From Ruminococcus sp. (GTDB lineage: Bacteria > Bacillota > Clostridia > Oscillospirales > Acutalibacteraceae), in NCBI GenBank assembly GCA_017457155.1, contig JAFTHZ010000006.1, positions 62,001 to 126,000 of the forward strand: DNA of 64,000 nucleotides, given 5' to 3'. Positions within the stretch are counted from its first letter, which is position 1. Every line of letters starts with the position of its first letter. This document shows, in pieces, positions 53,366 through 61,421 of this stretch. A program made the translations under genes and the position numbers. The notes beneath the pieces are model-generated. The model was not told where the DNA came from and searched no databases. It saw nothing but the letters and a program-made list of their open reading frames with translations.

Positions 53366-54451
53366 ATGTCAAGAGTTATTAATTTTTCCGCAGGTCCTTC
53401 TGTTCTGCCTGAGGCAGTTCTGAAGATTGCAGCCGAGGAGATGCTGGATTACAAGGGCAGTGGCCAGTCCGTTATGGAAATGTCCCACCGCAGCAAGGTA
53501 TATGACGGCATCATTAAGGAGGCTGAGGCTCTCCTGCGCGAGGTAATGGAGATTCCCGACAATTACAAGGTTCTCTTCCTTCAGGGCGGCGCATCATCTC
53601 AGTTCGCTATGGTTCCCCTGAATCTTATGAACAAGTCAGGCAAGGCAGACTACGTTGTTACAGGTCAGTGGGCAAAGAAGGCAGCCAAGGAAGCTGCACG
53701 CTACGGCAATGTTAACATCGTTGCTTCCTCTGAGGATAAGACTTTCTCCTATATCCCCAAGCTGGATAAGTCCACCTTCACTCCCGATGCAGACTACTTC
53801 CACATCTGCATGAACAACACAATCTACGGTACAGTTTACAACGAGCTTCCCGATACAGGTGATGTTCCCCTGGTTGCAGATATTTCTTCCTGCATCCTCT
53901 CCCGCAAGATTGATGTAAGCAAGTTTGGCGTACTGTATGCAGGTGCACAGAAGAACATGGCTCCCGCAGGTCTGACCATCGTTATCATCCGCGAGGATCT
54001 CATCGGCAACGCTCAGGAGATCACCCCCACAATGTTCAACTACCAGACACACGCAGACAACGGCTCTATGTTCAACACTCCCCCCTGCTACACCATCTAC
54101 ATGGCTAAGCTGGTTCTCGAGTGGGTCAAGAACGAGATCGGCGGTCTCGACAAGATGTATGAGCTCAACCAGAAGAAGGCTGACCTGCTCTACAACTTCC
54201 TCGACAACTCCAAGCTCTTCAAGGGCACAGTTGTTAAGGAGGACCGTTCACTCATGAACGTTCCCTTCATCACAGGCGACGCTGACCTGGACGCAGAGTT
54301 CATCAAGGCTTGCACAGACGCAGGCATCGTAAACATCAAGGGTCACCGCTCAGTTGGCGGTATGCGTGCTTCTATCTACAACGCTATGCCCATCGAGGGT
54401 ATTGAGAAGCTTATCGAGGTTATGAAGGAGTTTGAAGCAAATCATGTATAA
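53366..54451 (+). CDS. serC: Phosphoserine aminotransferase
   Basis: PLP enzyme converting 3-phosphohydroxypyruvate and glutamate to phosphoserine. 361 residues from ATG 53366 (AAAGGG 8 nt upstream; a GTG at 53357 lies in the SD). Motifs: NFSAGPSVLPEAVL, MEMSHRSKVY, FLQGGASSQFAM, DISSCILSRKIDVSKFGVLYAGAQKNMAPAG (PLP Lys in AQKN) and KGHRSVGGMRASIYNAM. Overlaps serA by 8 nt. Confidence 0.96.
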   Translation: MSRVINFSAGPSVLPEAVLKIAAEEMLDYKGSGQSVMEMSHRSKVYDGIIKEAEALLREVMEIPDNYKVLFLQGGASSQFAMVPLNLMNKSGKADYVVTGQWAKKAAKEAARYGNVNIVASSEDKTFSYIPKLDKSTFTPDADYFHICMNNTIYGTVYNELPDTGDVPLVADISSCILSRKIDVSKFGVLYAGAQKNMAPAGLTIVIIREDLIGNAQEITPTMFNYQTHADNGSMFNTPPCYTIYMAKLVLEWVKNEIGGLDKMYELNQKKADLLYNFLDNSKLFKGTVVKEDRSLMNVPFITGDADLDAEFIKACTDAGIVNIKGHRSVGGMRASIYNAMPIEGIEKLIEVMKEFEANHV

Positions 54452-55604
54452 TATTCTTACACTTAACAAAATCGCCGCTATCGGCACAAACCGTCTCGGC
54501 GCAAACTATACAATCGGCGACGATGTACAGAATCCCGACGCTGTACTTGTACGCTCCGCTTCCATGCACGACATGGATATGCCTGAGAGCCTCCTTGCTA
54601 TTGCAAGAGCAGGCGCAGGTACCAACAACATCCCCACAGACAAGTGTGCAGAGCAGGGCATCGTAGTATTCAACACTCCCGGTGCCAACGCAAACGCTGT
54701 TAAGGAGCTTGTTATTGCAGGTCTGTTCCTTGCATCCCGTGATGTTATCGGAGGTATCGACTGGGCAAAGGGCCTCAAGGGCAAAGGCGACGAGGTAGGC
54801 AAGCTTGTTGAGAAGGGCAAGAGCCAGTTCGTAGGTCCTGAGATTCTCGGCAAGAAGCTGGGTGTTATCGGCCTGGGTGCTATCGGTATCCTGGTTGCAA
54901 ACACTGCTGTTTCTTTGGGCATGGATGTATATGGGTACGATCCCTTCCTGTCTGTTGATGCAGCATGGAAGCTCAACAAAAACATCCACCACGCAGCAAG
55001 CATGGATGAGATCTTCAAGGAGTGCGACTACATCACAATTCACATTCCTCTCAACGATAAGACAAAGAACACCATAAACGCTGACACCATCGCAATGATG
55101 AAAGACGGCGTTCGTATCCTCAACTACTCTCGTGCAGGTCTCGTAGACTCTGCAGCTATGATCGAGGCACTTGAGAACGACAAGGTAGCAAAGTATGTTA
55201 CAGACTTTGCAACAGACGACATTCTCTGTGTGAAGAACACAGTTTGTCTGCCCCACCTGGGTGCATCCACTCCCGAGAGCGAGGACAACTGCGCTGTTAT
55301 GGCTGCTGACCAGGTTAAGGATTATCTGGAGAATGGTAACATCATCAACTCCGTCAACTTCCCCAACCTCTCAATGCCCCGCTCAGGCGACACCCGCATC
55401 TGTGTTCTCCACTACAACAAGCCCAACGTTATCGCAGCAATCACAAACACAATCGCTGCTCAGGGCGCAAACATTGAGAACATGGAGAGTAAGAGCCGCG
55501 GCGAGTACGGCTACATGGTGCTTGATGTAACAGGCTCCAACGCTGAGGCCATCAAGGCAACTGATGCTCTGGAGGATGTTATCAGAGTAAGAGTTATCGA
55601 GTAA
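54444..55604 (+). CDS. serA: D-3-phosphoglycerate dehydrogenase
   Basis: First step of serine synthesis, NAD-dependent oxidation of 3-phosphoglycerate. 386 residues. Active-site motifs: RAGAGTNNIP, NTPGANANAVKELV, NAD-binding GVIGLGAIGILVAN, the Arg in NYSRAGLVD and His in LPHLGASTPESEDN. A single C-terminal ACT domain (about 315-386, ICVLHYNKPNVIAAITNTIA) suggests serine control. ATG 54444 lies inside the end of serC; a TTG at 54432 is less likely. Together with pgk and gpmI, the window links glycolysis to serine. Confidence 0.95.
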   Translation: MYNILTLNKIAAIGTNRLGANYTIGDDVQNPDAVLVRSASMHDMDMPESLLAIARAGAGTNNIPTDKCAEQGIVVFNTPGANANAVKELVIAGLFLASRDVIGGIDWAKGLKGKGDEVGKLVEKGKSQFVGPEILGKKLGVIGLGAIGILVANTAVSLGMDVYGYDPFLSVDAAWKLNKNIHHAASMDEIFKECDYITIHIPLNDKTKNTINADTIAMMKDGVRILNYSRAGLVDSAAMIEALENDKVAKYVTDFATDDILCVKNTVCLPHLGASTPESEDNCAVMAADQVKDYLENGNIINSVNFPNLSMPRSGDTRICVLHYNKPNVIAAITNTIAAQGANIENMESKSRGEYGYMVLDVTGSNAEAIKATDALEDVIRVRVIE

Positions 55605-55634
55605 TTCGATTCTCAGGTTTTTATATTAATAATC

Positions 55635-55669
55635 AAAAAGACTGTGTCATACGGGCACAGTCTTTTTTT
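55635..55669 (+). terminator. Terminator after serC-serA
   Basis: AAAAAGACTGTG pairs with CACAGTCTTTTT, then further T. Confidence 0.9.
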
Positions 55670-55726
55670 GTATTATCCGCCGAGAATTCTGCATAATATT
55701 TTATGCAACTTGATGCTCAACTTTAC

Positions 55727-55755
55727 TTGACACCCCCTTTTTTTAGGTGTAAAAT
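55727..55755 (+). promoter_or_regulatory. Strong sigma-A promoter of the mgtE leader
   Basis: Perfect TTGACA (55727-55732), 17-bp spacer, TAAAAT (55750-55755). Predicts a transcript start near 55762 and an untranslated leader of about 205 nt before mgtE. Confidence 0.78.
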
Positions 55756-55761
55756 TATTTA

Positions 55762-55962
55762 GTTAGAACATTGTCTTTTTGTTCTGCATATCATGTATTT
55801 AAGAGAGGTGAAAGTTAATGGACGCAGGAAGTAGTACCGGCACTGTTCCCGGGCGAAGTTGCACTTATTTTATATATCGCAGCCATGCTGCGTACATTAC
55901 CTTTGCACTTTAATACCTTGGAACCGTGTCTTTTACTTCCACCTATTAAACTTTAGGAGGAA
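55762..55962 (+). promoter_or_regulatory. Structured mgtE leader RNA, not a recognised riboswitch
   Basis: Small hairpin AGAACA/TGTTCT (55765-55785). A long-range stem joins 55827-55849 with 55920-55940: GGAAGTA with TACTTCC and GGCACTGTTCC with GGAACCGTGTC (10 of 11 pairs). Inside lies CGCAGC-CAT-GCTGCG (55879-55893). The 3' strand TTCCACCT (55937-55944) can instead pair with the mgtE SD AGGAGGAA (one mismatch), so the two folds are exclusive. The conserved M-box core is not seen. Confidence 0.6.
55818..55913 (+). CDS. 31-codon leader ORF before mgtE
   Basis: ATG at 55818 with SD AGAGAGGTGA 7 nt upstream; stop TAA at 55911-55913. Product starts MDAGSSTGTVPGRSC and ends in a hydrophobic stretch (YFIYRSHAAYITFAL). 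The ORF spans the 5' arm of the long leader stem, while the 3' arm starts 7 nt after its stop, so translating ribosomes would open that stem. Best read as a regulatory leader peptide; whether it is made is unknown. Confidence 0.6.
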   Translation: MDAGSSTGTVPGRSCTYFIYRSHAAYITFAL

Positions 55963-55968
55963 AAGACT

Positions 55969-57345
55969 ATGGAAAGGAACTATGTTACTGTCGATGTGAC
56001 CATCGGCAAGCTCCTTGATGAGAAGAAATACAAAACTCTCAAGGACATCCTCAGCACCATGAACGCCTATGATATAGCGGTTCTGCTTGAGGATATGCAT
56101 GACTCAAAAATCCAGCTTCTGTTCAGAATGCTGCCCAAGGAACTTGCGGCGGATGTATTCGTCGAGATGGACGAAGACACTCAACAGTTCCTTATCAAGG
56201 GCTTCTCTGACAGCGAGCTTAAGGATGTTGTTGACGAGCTGTCGGCTGACGATGCCGTTGACATTATCGAGGAGATGCCCGCAAACGTTGTCAAGCGTAT
56301 TCTGCGTCAGGCTGACCCCGAAACCCGCAAACAAATCAACGACCTGCTGAAGTATCCCGATGACTGCGCAGGCTCAATTATGACAACGGAGTTTGTCTCT
56401 CTCAGACCCAACATGACGGTAGAAGAAGCCATCAAGCGCATCCGTCGTACAGGTGTTGACAAGGAAACTATCTACACCTGCTATGTTGTAGGCAACGACT
56501 CCAGACTTATCGGTATCACAACCATCAAGGCTCTGCTGCTGGCAGAGGAGGACGAGATCATCGAGTCTCTCATGGAGACCAACGTCATATCCGTAGGCAC
56601 ACTGGATGACCAGGAGCTGGTTGCACAGACCATCTCCAACTACGACTTCCTGGCTGTTCCTGTTGTTGACACAGAGGGCAGACTGGTCGGTATCGTTACT
56701 GTTGACGATGCTGTTGACGTTATGGTTGAAGAGACCACCGAGGATATCCAGAAGATGGCGGCGATTGCCACCACCGACAAACCCTACAACAAAGTAGGAG
56801 TTTTTGAGACCACATGGCACCGCATCCCCTGGCTATTATTACTTATGATATCCTCCACATTTACGGGCATAATAATCTCGAGCTTTGAAGACAAGCTGGC
56901 CGCATCCATTGTCCTGACCGCCTTCATCCCCATGCTGATGGGTACCGGCGGTAACGCAGGCAGCCAGTCCTCGGTTACTATTATCCGAAGCCTGTCTCTG
57001 GAGGAGATCGAGTTCAAGGATATTCTCTGGGTAATCTTCAAGGAGAGTCGCGTATCCATTATCTGCGGTATCATCCTCGGAGTAGTCAACTTTGGCAAAA
57101 TGCTCCTTGTTGACGGATGGATGCTCCAGAATCCCAGCATAACCCCCACAATAGCCCTTGTCGTAAGCTTAACACTTGTTATCACAATCATTGTGGCAAA
57201 GATCATCGGTTGTTCACTGCCTATGATCGCAAAGAAGTTCAAGCTCGACCCGGCTGTTATGGCAAGCCCCTTTATTACTACCGTCGTAGACGTCGTATCC
57301 CTGCTTGTATACTTCTGGATTGCCACAGAAATACTGGGTATATAA
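55969..57345 (+). CDS. mgtE: Magnesium transporter MgtE
   Basis: Mg2+ channel of the inner membrane, 458 residues, typical. Cytoplasmic N domain (1-130, superhelical MgtE_N with LPKELAADVFVEMDEDTQ), two CBS domains (about 137-255, e.g. VSLRPNMTVEEAIKRIRR and AVPVVDTEGRLVGIVTVDDAVD), plug helix, then five membrane helices with the pore signature PMLMGTGGNAGSQSS. SD AGGAGG lies 8 nt before ATG. Expression probably controlled by the leader. The lipase gene follows after 12 nt. Confidence 0.96.
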   Translation: MERNYVTVDVTIGKLLDEKKYKTLKDILSTMNAYDIAVLLEDMHDSKIQLLFRMLPKELAADVFVEMDEDTQQFLIKGFSDSELKDVVDELSADDAVDIIEEMPANVVKRILRQADPETRKQINDLLKYPDDCAGSIMTTEFVSLRPNMTVEEAIKRIRRTGVDKETIYTCYVVGNDSRLIGITTIKALLLAEEDEIIESLMETNVISVGTLDDQELVAQTISNYDFLAVPVVDTEGRLVGIVTVDDAVDVMVEETTEDIQKMAAIATTDKPYNKVGVFETTWHRIPWLLLLMISSTFTGIIISSFEDKLAASIVLTAFIPMLMGTGGNAGSQSSVTIIRSLSLEEIEFKDILWVIFKESRVSIICGIILGVVNFGKMLLVDGWMLQNPSITPTIALVVSLTLVITIIVAKIIGCSLPMIAKKFKLDPAVMASPFITTVVDVVSLLVYFWIATEILGI

Positions 57346-57357
57346 GAAGGTCGTCCA

Positions 57358-58584
57358 TTGAAAAAAAGAATCTATCTCTTAATCGCCACAGCGACCCTGA
57401 TTTTCGGTCTCTGTGGCTTGTTTTTTTATCAGTCACACACGGGGATTTCTGCCCGTGCATCGGTGCCCACCCTGTCACCTGTATCCTCCGTACCATACGG
57501 AACATTCTCTCGGGATACCGCATCCAAAGCTCTGTCGCTGTGCTCTGTGTCCTACTACCCCGAGACCCTGGAGGCAAAGCTCAAGGAGCTGGGCTACGGA
57601 CAGTTCAAGTATTACAGCCGAGAGCAGGACACAGTCACTGGCAGCGGAATCGCTTTTGGTGTTGCAACCGCCTGGGAAAGCAACGGAAACGCCTCTGTCA
57701 TCGCCGTATTCAGAGGCACGAACGACTGCGAATGGTACTCTAACTTCAGTATCGGAGAAGAGACCGAGCACGCGGGATTCTCGGCGGCAGCTGACTTTGC
57801 TATGAGCAAGCTCAGCGAATATCTGGCCTTTGCAGGCATAGAAAACTCCTCCTGCGCCATCCTCATCACGGGTCATTCCCGAGGAGGAGCAGTTGCCAAC
57901 CTTTGTGCCAAAAGGCTCATCGACAACAACAGCTTCACCCACACCCTTGCATACACCTTCGCTTCTCCCAATACTACCACCTCCCCCTCTGCTCACAATG
58001 ACGAATACAGATGTATCTTCAACATTCAGAACCCCGAGGACTTCATCTGCTATATTCCCCTGGAGGAGTGGGGATACACAAAGTACGGAACAATCATAAA
58101 TCTCCCAAACAGAGATGCTGATGACTTTGAGACACTCTATGAAAATATGGAGAAAAAATTCCTGCAGTTTGCGGGCTATGAACACACGGGGTATCCCAAC
58201 AACCATGACGATGTAAAAGAATTTCTGGAGGCTGCATACACTATTGCTCCCACCATAAGTGACTATTACAACAGAAGAATCACAGCCTACCCTTATCAGG
58301 TCACCCTCCATGAGTATATGAACAAGGTGGCTTCTCTGCTGTGTGGCAGGGACACCATCTCCAACGGGATGTTCCTGATGGCAAGTGGTAATTCTCCCCT
58401 GTTCAGAGCTATGACGGAATTTATGCTTCAAGGAATTGATATAGAGAAAATCGCACAAAGCGGAGAGATGACAGGCAGTGCTGTCGCCTGCGGTCACACC
58501 TACGAAACCTACGAAGCATGGCTTGGGGTGCTGTCTGACAAATACTTTGAGAAATTCGCGGTCTATGCAGACTCCACCACATAA
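57358..58584 (+). CDS. Secreted/anchored class 3 lipase-like alpha/beta-hydrolase
   Basis: 408 residues from TTG 57358 with AGAAGG upstream. Signal anchor (about 5-25). Lipase 3 fold with oxyanion region VFRGTNDCEWYSNF, nucleophile elbow ITGHSRGGAVANL (Ser near 174) and AYTFASPNTT. Likely acid and His are downstream (EDFICYIPLEEWGY and HDDVKEF) but I cannot fix the triad. Substrate lipid unknown. Immediately after mgtE and probably co-transcribed. Confidence 0.85.
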   Translation: MKKRIYLLIATATLIFGLCGLFFYQSHTGISARASVPTLSPVSSVPYGTFSRDTASKALSLCSVSYYPETLEAKLKELGYGQFKYYSREQDTVTGSGIAFGVATAWESNGNASVIAVFRGTNDCEWYSNFSIGEETEHAGFSAAADFAMSKLSEYLAFAGIENSSCAILITGHSRGGAVANLCAKRLIDNNSFTHTLAYTFASPNTTTSPSAHNDEYRCIFNIQNPEDFICYIPLEEWGYTKYGTIINLPNRDADDFETLYENMEKKFLQFAGYEHTGYPNNHDDVKEFLEAAYTIAPTISDYYNRRITAYPYQVTLHEYMNKVASLLCGRDTISNGMFLMASGNSPLFRAMTEFMLQGIDIEKIAQSGEMTGSAVACGHTYETYEAWLGVLSDKYFEKFAVYADSTT

Positions 58585-58591
58585 AAACACC

Positions 58592-58630
58592 CTCCTTAGG
58601 AAAGACTAAAGAAAAAGTCGTCAGGGAGGA
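58592..58630 (+). promoter_or_regulatory. Hairpin that can mask the ldh ribosome-binding site
   Basis: CCCTCC (near 58592) can pair with the ldh SD GGGAGG (near 58625), enclosing a short GACT/AGTC hairpin. No T run follows, so it is not a terminator; it might tune ldh translation. Confidence 0.35.
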
Positions 58631-58636
58631 TTTAAT

Positions 58637-59587
58637 ATGAGAGGTAAAAGTAAGAAGGTCGTTCTCATCGGCACAGGAATGGTGGGCATGAGCTTTGCAT
58701 ATTCGGCACTGAACCGAAACCTTTGTGACGAAATGGTGCTGATTGATGTAGACAAAAAGCGTGCAGTGGGAGAGGCTATGGACCTGAATCACGGGCTGGC
58801 GTTCTCGGGCACAAGCATGAAAATCTATGCAGGAGACTACGACGAGTGCAGGGATGCAGACATTGTAGTTATCTGTGCAGGAGTCAATCAGAAGCCGGGA
58901 GAGTCCAGACTGGAACTGCTAAAAAGAAATGCAGAGGTTTTTGAAACAATTGTTGATCCTGTAGTGAGAAGCGGATTCTCGGGCATATTCATTGTAGCAA
59001 CAAACCCCGTTGATATTATGACACGAATAACCTACGAGCTGTCGCGATTTGAGCCTCACAGAGTCATCGGCACAGGCACAACCCTGGATACTGCCAGACT
59101 CCGCTACCTGCTGGGAGAATACTTCAGAATTGATCCCAGAAACGTCCACGCCTATGTAATCGGCGAACACGGAGACTCTGAGTTTACCCCTTGGTCTCAG
59201 GCTCTGCTGGCAACAAAACCTATCAGCAAAGTCCTTCAGGACAACAGTAACAAGTTCAGACAAAATGACCTGGATCAAATCAGCACTGAAGTTCGAAATG
59301 CCGCCCAGAAAATTATCCTTGCAAAGCGAGCCACCTACTACGGCATTGGTATGGCTATCACCCGAATTGTCAGAGCTGTGCTTTCTGACGAGCAGAGTGT
59401 GCTGACCGTGTCGGGGAGACTGCGAGGAGAATACGGCAGAAAAAACGTTTTTCTCGGCAACCCCTGTATCATAGGCAGAAACGGCATTGACCGCACTATT
59501 GAGCTATCCCTCACCCAAGATGAACTGAAGGCACTGCACAACTCCTACGATATACTGGAGGACAGCTTCCGACAAATAGAGCTTTGA
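58637..59587 (+). CDS. ldh: L-lactate dehydrogenase
   Basis: NADH-dependent reduction of pyruvate to L-lactate; cytoplasmic, 316 residues. Nucleotide loop LIGTGMVGMSFAYS, DVDKKRAVGEAMDL, VICAGVNQKPGESRLELL (active-site loop with Arg), NPVDIMT, GTGTTLDTARLRYLL and catalytic His in GEHGDSEF. The Gln in GVNQKPGESR fits LDH over malate dehydrogenase. Fermentative NAD+ recycling. Confidence 0.96.
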   Translation: MRGKSKKVVLIGTGMVGMSFAYSALNRNLCDEMVLIDVDKKRAVGEAMDLNHGLAFSGTSMKIYAGDYDECRDADIVVICAGVNQKPGESRLELLKRNAEVFETIVDPVVRSGFSGIFIVATNPVDIMTRITYELSRFEPHRVIGTGTTLDTARLRYLLGEYFRIDPRNVHAYVIGEHGDSEFTPWSQALLATKPISKVLQDNSNKFRQNDLDQISTEVRNAAQKIILAKRATYYGIGMAITRIVRAVLSDEQSVLTVSGRLRGEYGRKNVFLGNPCIIGRNGIDRTIELSLTQDELKALHNSYDILEDSFRQIEL

Positions 59588-59645
59588 TTTTTCCCATATC
59601 CCCAATACGAAGCTGATAAATTAACATATTGTTTACGCAATGATG

Positions 59646-59674
59646 TTGTCTTCGTAAATCCTGAATGATACAAT
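59646..59674 (+). promoter_or_regulatory. Promoter of the zinc-ribbon membrane protein
   Basis: TTGTCT (59646-59651), 17-bp spacer, TACAAT (59669-59674). A TTTACG...CGTAAA inverted repeat brackets the -35. Confidence 0.55.
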
Positions 59675-59710
59675 ATATGTATCAAGAAAAACTCAGGAGT
59701 GACCCCTCGG

Positions 59711-60118
59711 ATGAACAGATTTTTCCTCAGACTACAACAATTTATGCATGGCAGAAACGGACTGGACAAATTCTGCGGTTTCCTATTCATTATCTATACT
59801 ATCATTGTAGTGCTGAATTTTTTCTTTCACTCCATATATCTGCTGGCGGCGGAGCTGCTGGTAGCTGTATACATTGTTTTCCGCGCACTCTCACGCAATA
59901 TCTTCAAACGAAGCAAAGAGAACCAGGCTTATATCAAGGTCGAGAGGAAGGTCAAGGCATTTCTTCTCAGGCAGAAAGGTCGCCTGCGTGATATCAAAAC
60001 CCACCGCTACATCAAATGCAAAAACTGCAAGGCACAGCTGAGGGTAAAGAGAATCAAGGGCGAGCACACTGTCCATTGCCCCAAATGTCAATGTAACTTC
60101 AAAGTGAAAATCCACTGA
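59711..60118 (+). CDS. Small membrane protein with C-terminal zinc ribbon
   Basis: 135 residues from ATG 59711 (AGGAG 11 nt upstream). Two membrane helices (about 22-40 and 44-66) are followed by a basic linker (RKVKAFLLRQKGRLRDIKTHR) and a four-Cys zinc ribbon (CKNCKAQLRVKRIKGEHTVHCPKC). Such proteins are common and uncharacterised in Clostridia; basic residues suggest nucleic-acid or ribosome contact. Function unknown. Confidence 0.78.
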   Translation: MNRFFLRLQQFMHGRNGLDKFCGFLFIIYTIIVVLNFFFHSIYLLAAELLVAVYIVFRALSRNIFKRSKENQAYIKVERKVKAFLLRQKGRLRDIKTHRYIKCKNCKAQLRVKRIKGEHTVHCPKCQCNFKVKIH

Positions 60119-60136
60119 CATTCCTTAATATATAAA

Positions 60137-60171
60137 ATAATCCCCTGCACCACTCAGGTGCAGGGGATTTA
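60137..60171. terminator. Bidirectional terminator
   Basis: AATCCCCTGCAC pairs with GTGCAGGGGATT between convergent genes. Confidence 0.88.
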
Positions 60172-60189
60172 CTTTTCTCTTCTGTTATT

Positions 60190-61134
60190 TTATGCTGCTG
60201 CGTTCATCAGCAAGTATGCTGTGTATACCACATAACCCGATACACAGACACCACCAACGATTCTGCCCATGCCCTCTTTGAAGAGACAGGCAACGTATAC
60301 AGAAAGGGTGACTGCTATGAGAATGATTGTGTTGATAACAGCATCGAAATTGACAACAATGGGGCTGATTGCTGAAGAAAGTCCCAGTATCAACAGCAGA
60401 TTGAAAATATTTGAGCCGACAACATTTCCCAGTGCCAGACCGCTCTCGCCCTTTCTGGCGGCAACAATACTGGTCACAAGCTCAGGCAGGCTTGTACCGA
60501 TGGCAACAATAGTCAAGCCGATGAAGGTCTCGCTGAGTCCCATGGTCTGGGCAATAGAGGTTGCGTTATCAACAACAAGCTGTCCGCCAAAGATAACTGC
60601 TGCCAATCCGCCGATGATAGCAATCACACTCAGCACGGGAGACATCTTCTTGATATCCTCTCCATCATCAGCCGAATCTCTGTTGCGAAAAGCCATGACC
60701 AGCACCCAGATAAGATATCCCACAAAGAGAAGCAGAAGTGCAAGTCCGTCAATCAATCCCAGTGAGCTGCCGACTATCATAAGCACAAGCAACAGAACAT
60801 TAGCCACAATATTGACGGGGAAATCACGACGGAGCATTACCTTCTCGATCTTGTAGGGTTTTATCACAGCGCATATACCGGCTACAACCATAAGGTTGAA
60901 CATGTTGGAGCCGATAACATTACTGATGGCCAGAGCATTTGACCCCTCGATACCGGCGGTTATGCTGACCGCCGCCTCAGGAGCAGAGGTGCCCATTGCC
61001 ACCACGGTGAGTCCGATGACAAACCCGGGGATTCCGATGTGTTTTGCGATTGATGAGCTTCCGTCCACAAAGAAATCTGCGCCCTTGATAAGCAGCACAA
61101 ATCCCACAAGCAGAAAGAGAATATCCCATACCAT
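60190..61134 (-). CDS. CaCA-family cation antiporter (YrbG-like), probable Mn2+ exporter
   Basis: Inner-membrane antiporter, 314 residues, ten predicted membrane helices in two inverted repeats. The alpha repeats are clear: VVAMGTSAPEAAVSITAG...NVIGSNMFNL and IVAIGTSLPELVTSIVAA...NVVGSNIFNL. Annotated relatives are Na/Ca exchangers; here a yybP-ykoY Mn2+ riboswitch in the leader points to Mn2+ efflux. The acidic cytoplasmic loop (DSADDGEDIK) lies between repeats. Confidence 0.92.
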   Translation of the reverse strand: MVWDILFLLVGFVLLIKGADFFVDGSSSIAKHIGIPGFVIGLTVVAMGTSAPEAAVSITAGIEGSNALAISNVIGSNMFNLMVVAGICAVIKPYKIEKVMLRRDFPVNIVANVLLLVLMIVGSSLGLIDGLALLLLFVGYLIWVLVMAFRNRDSADDGEDIKKMSPVLSVIAIIGGLAAVIFGGQLVVDNATSIAQTMGLSETFIGLTIVAIGTSLPELVTSIVAARKGESGLALGNVVGSNIFNLLLILGLSSAISPIVVNFDAVINTIILIAVTLSVYVACLFKEGMGRIVGGVCVSGYVVYTAYLLMNAAA

Positions 61135-61169
61135 TTCTCATTCCTCCAATACAAATAATCAGATGCAAT

Positions 61170-61303
61170 AAAAAAAGACCTATACTGCACCCTTGTGCAG
61201 TAAAAGTCTCGTTACAAAACAGGATGTCTTGGGCAGGGTCCGGAATTGCTTCGTGATGACGAACCGTGCCGCGGCTATCGCCGCTGACTACTCCCTTTTA
61301 CTG
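61170..61303 (-). ncRNA. yybP-ykoY (Mn2+) riboswitch with terminator
   Basis: Minus-strand leader of the antiporter. Starts AAAAGGGAGTAG, contains the GTCATCACGA and CCGGACCCTG segments and the closing GAGACTTTTAC, as expected for this family. It runs into a terminator: AGAC...ACTGCAC-AAGG-GTGCAGT...GGTCT followed by T7 (61170-61209). In known cases Mn2+ binding prevents termination. Confidence 0.85.
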
Positions 61304-61309
61304 ACAACT

Positions 61310-61338
61310 ATTTTAATATAGTATCATTCCATTGTCAA
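61310..61338 (-). promoter_or_regulatory. Promoter of the Mn2+ riboswitch-antiporter unit
   Basis: Minus-strand TTGACA (61338-61333), 17-bp spacer, TAAAAT (61315-61310), directly upstream of the aptamer. Confidence 0.78.
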
Positions 61339-61360
61339 TAAGTCCCCGGAAAGTCTGTGC

Positions 61361-61398
61361 AAAAAAACATAAGCACCGCGGTATTTCGCGGTGCTTAT
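61361..61398 (-). terminator. Terminator after glnA
   Basis: AGCACCGCG pairs with CGCGGTGCT, followed on the minus strand by ATGTTTTTTT. Confidence 0.85.
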
Positions 61399-61421
61399 TG
61401 TCTGATATTATAATCCTGGGA

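Noticed and set aside
55762-55962. M-box (Mg2+) riboswitch before mgtE
   Set aside because: The expected conserved GTTAGGTGAGGCTCC-type core is absent; the pairing pattern differs.
58585-58636. Terminator between the lipase and ldh genes
   Set aside because: The stem contains the ldh SD and no T run follows it.
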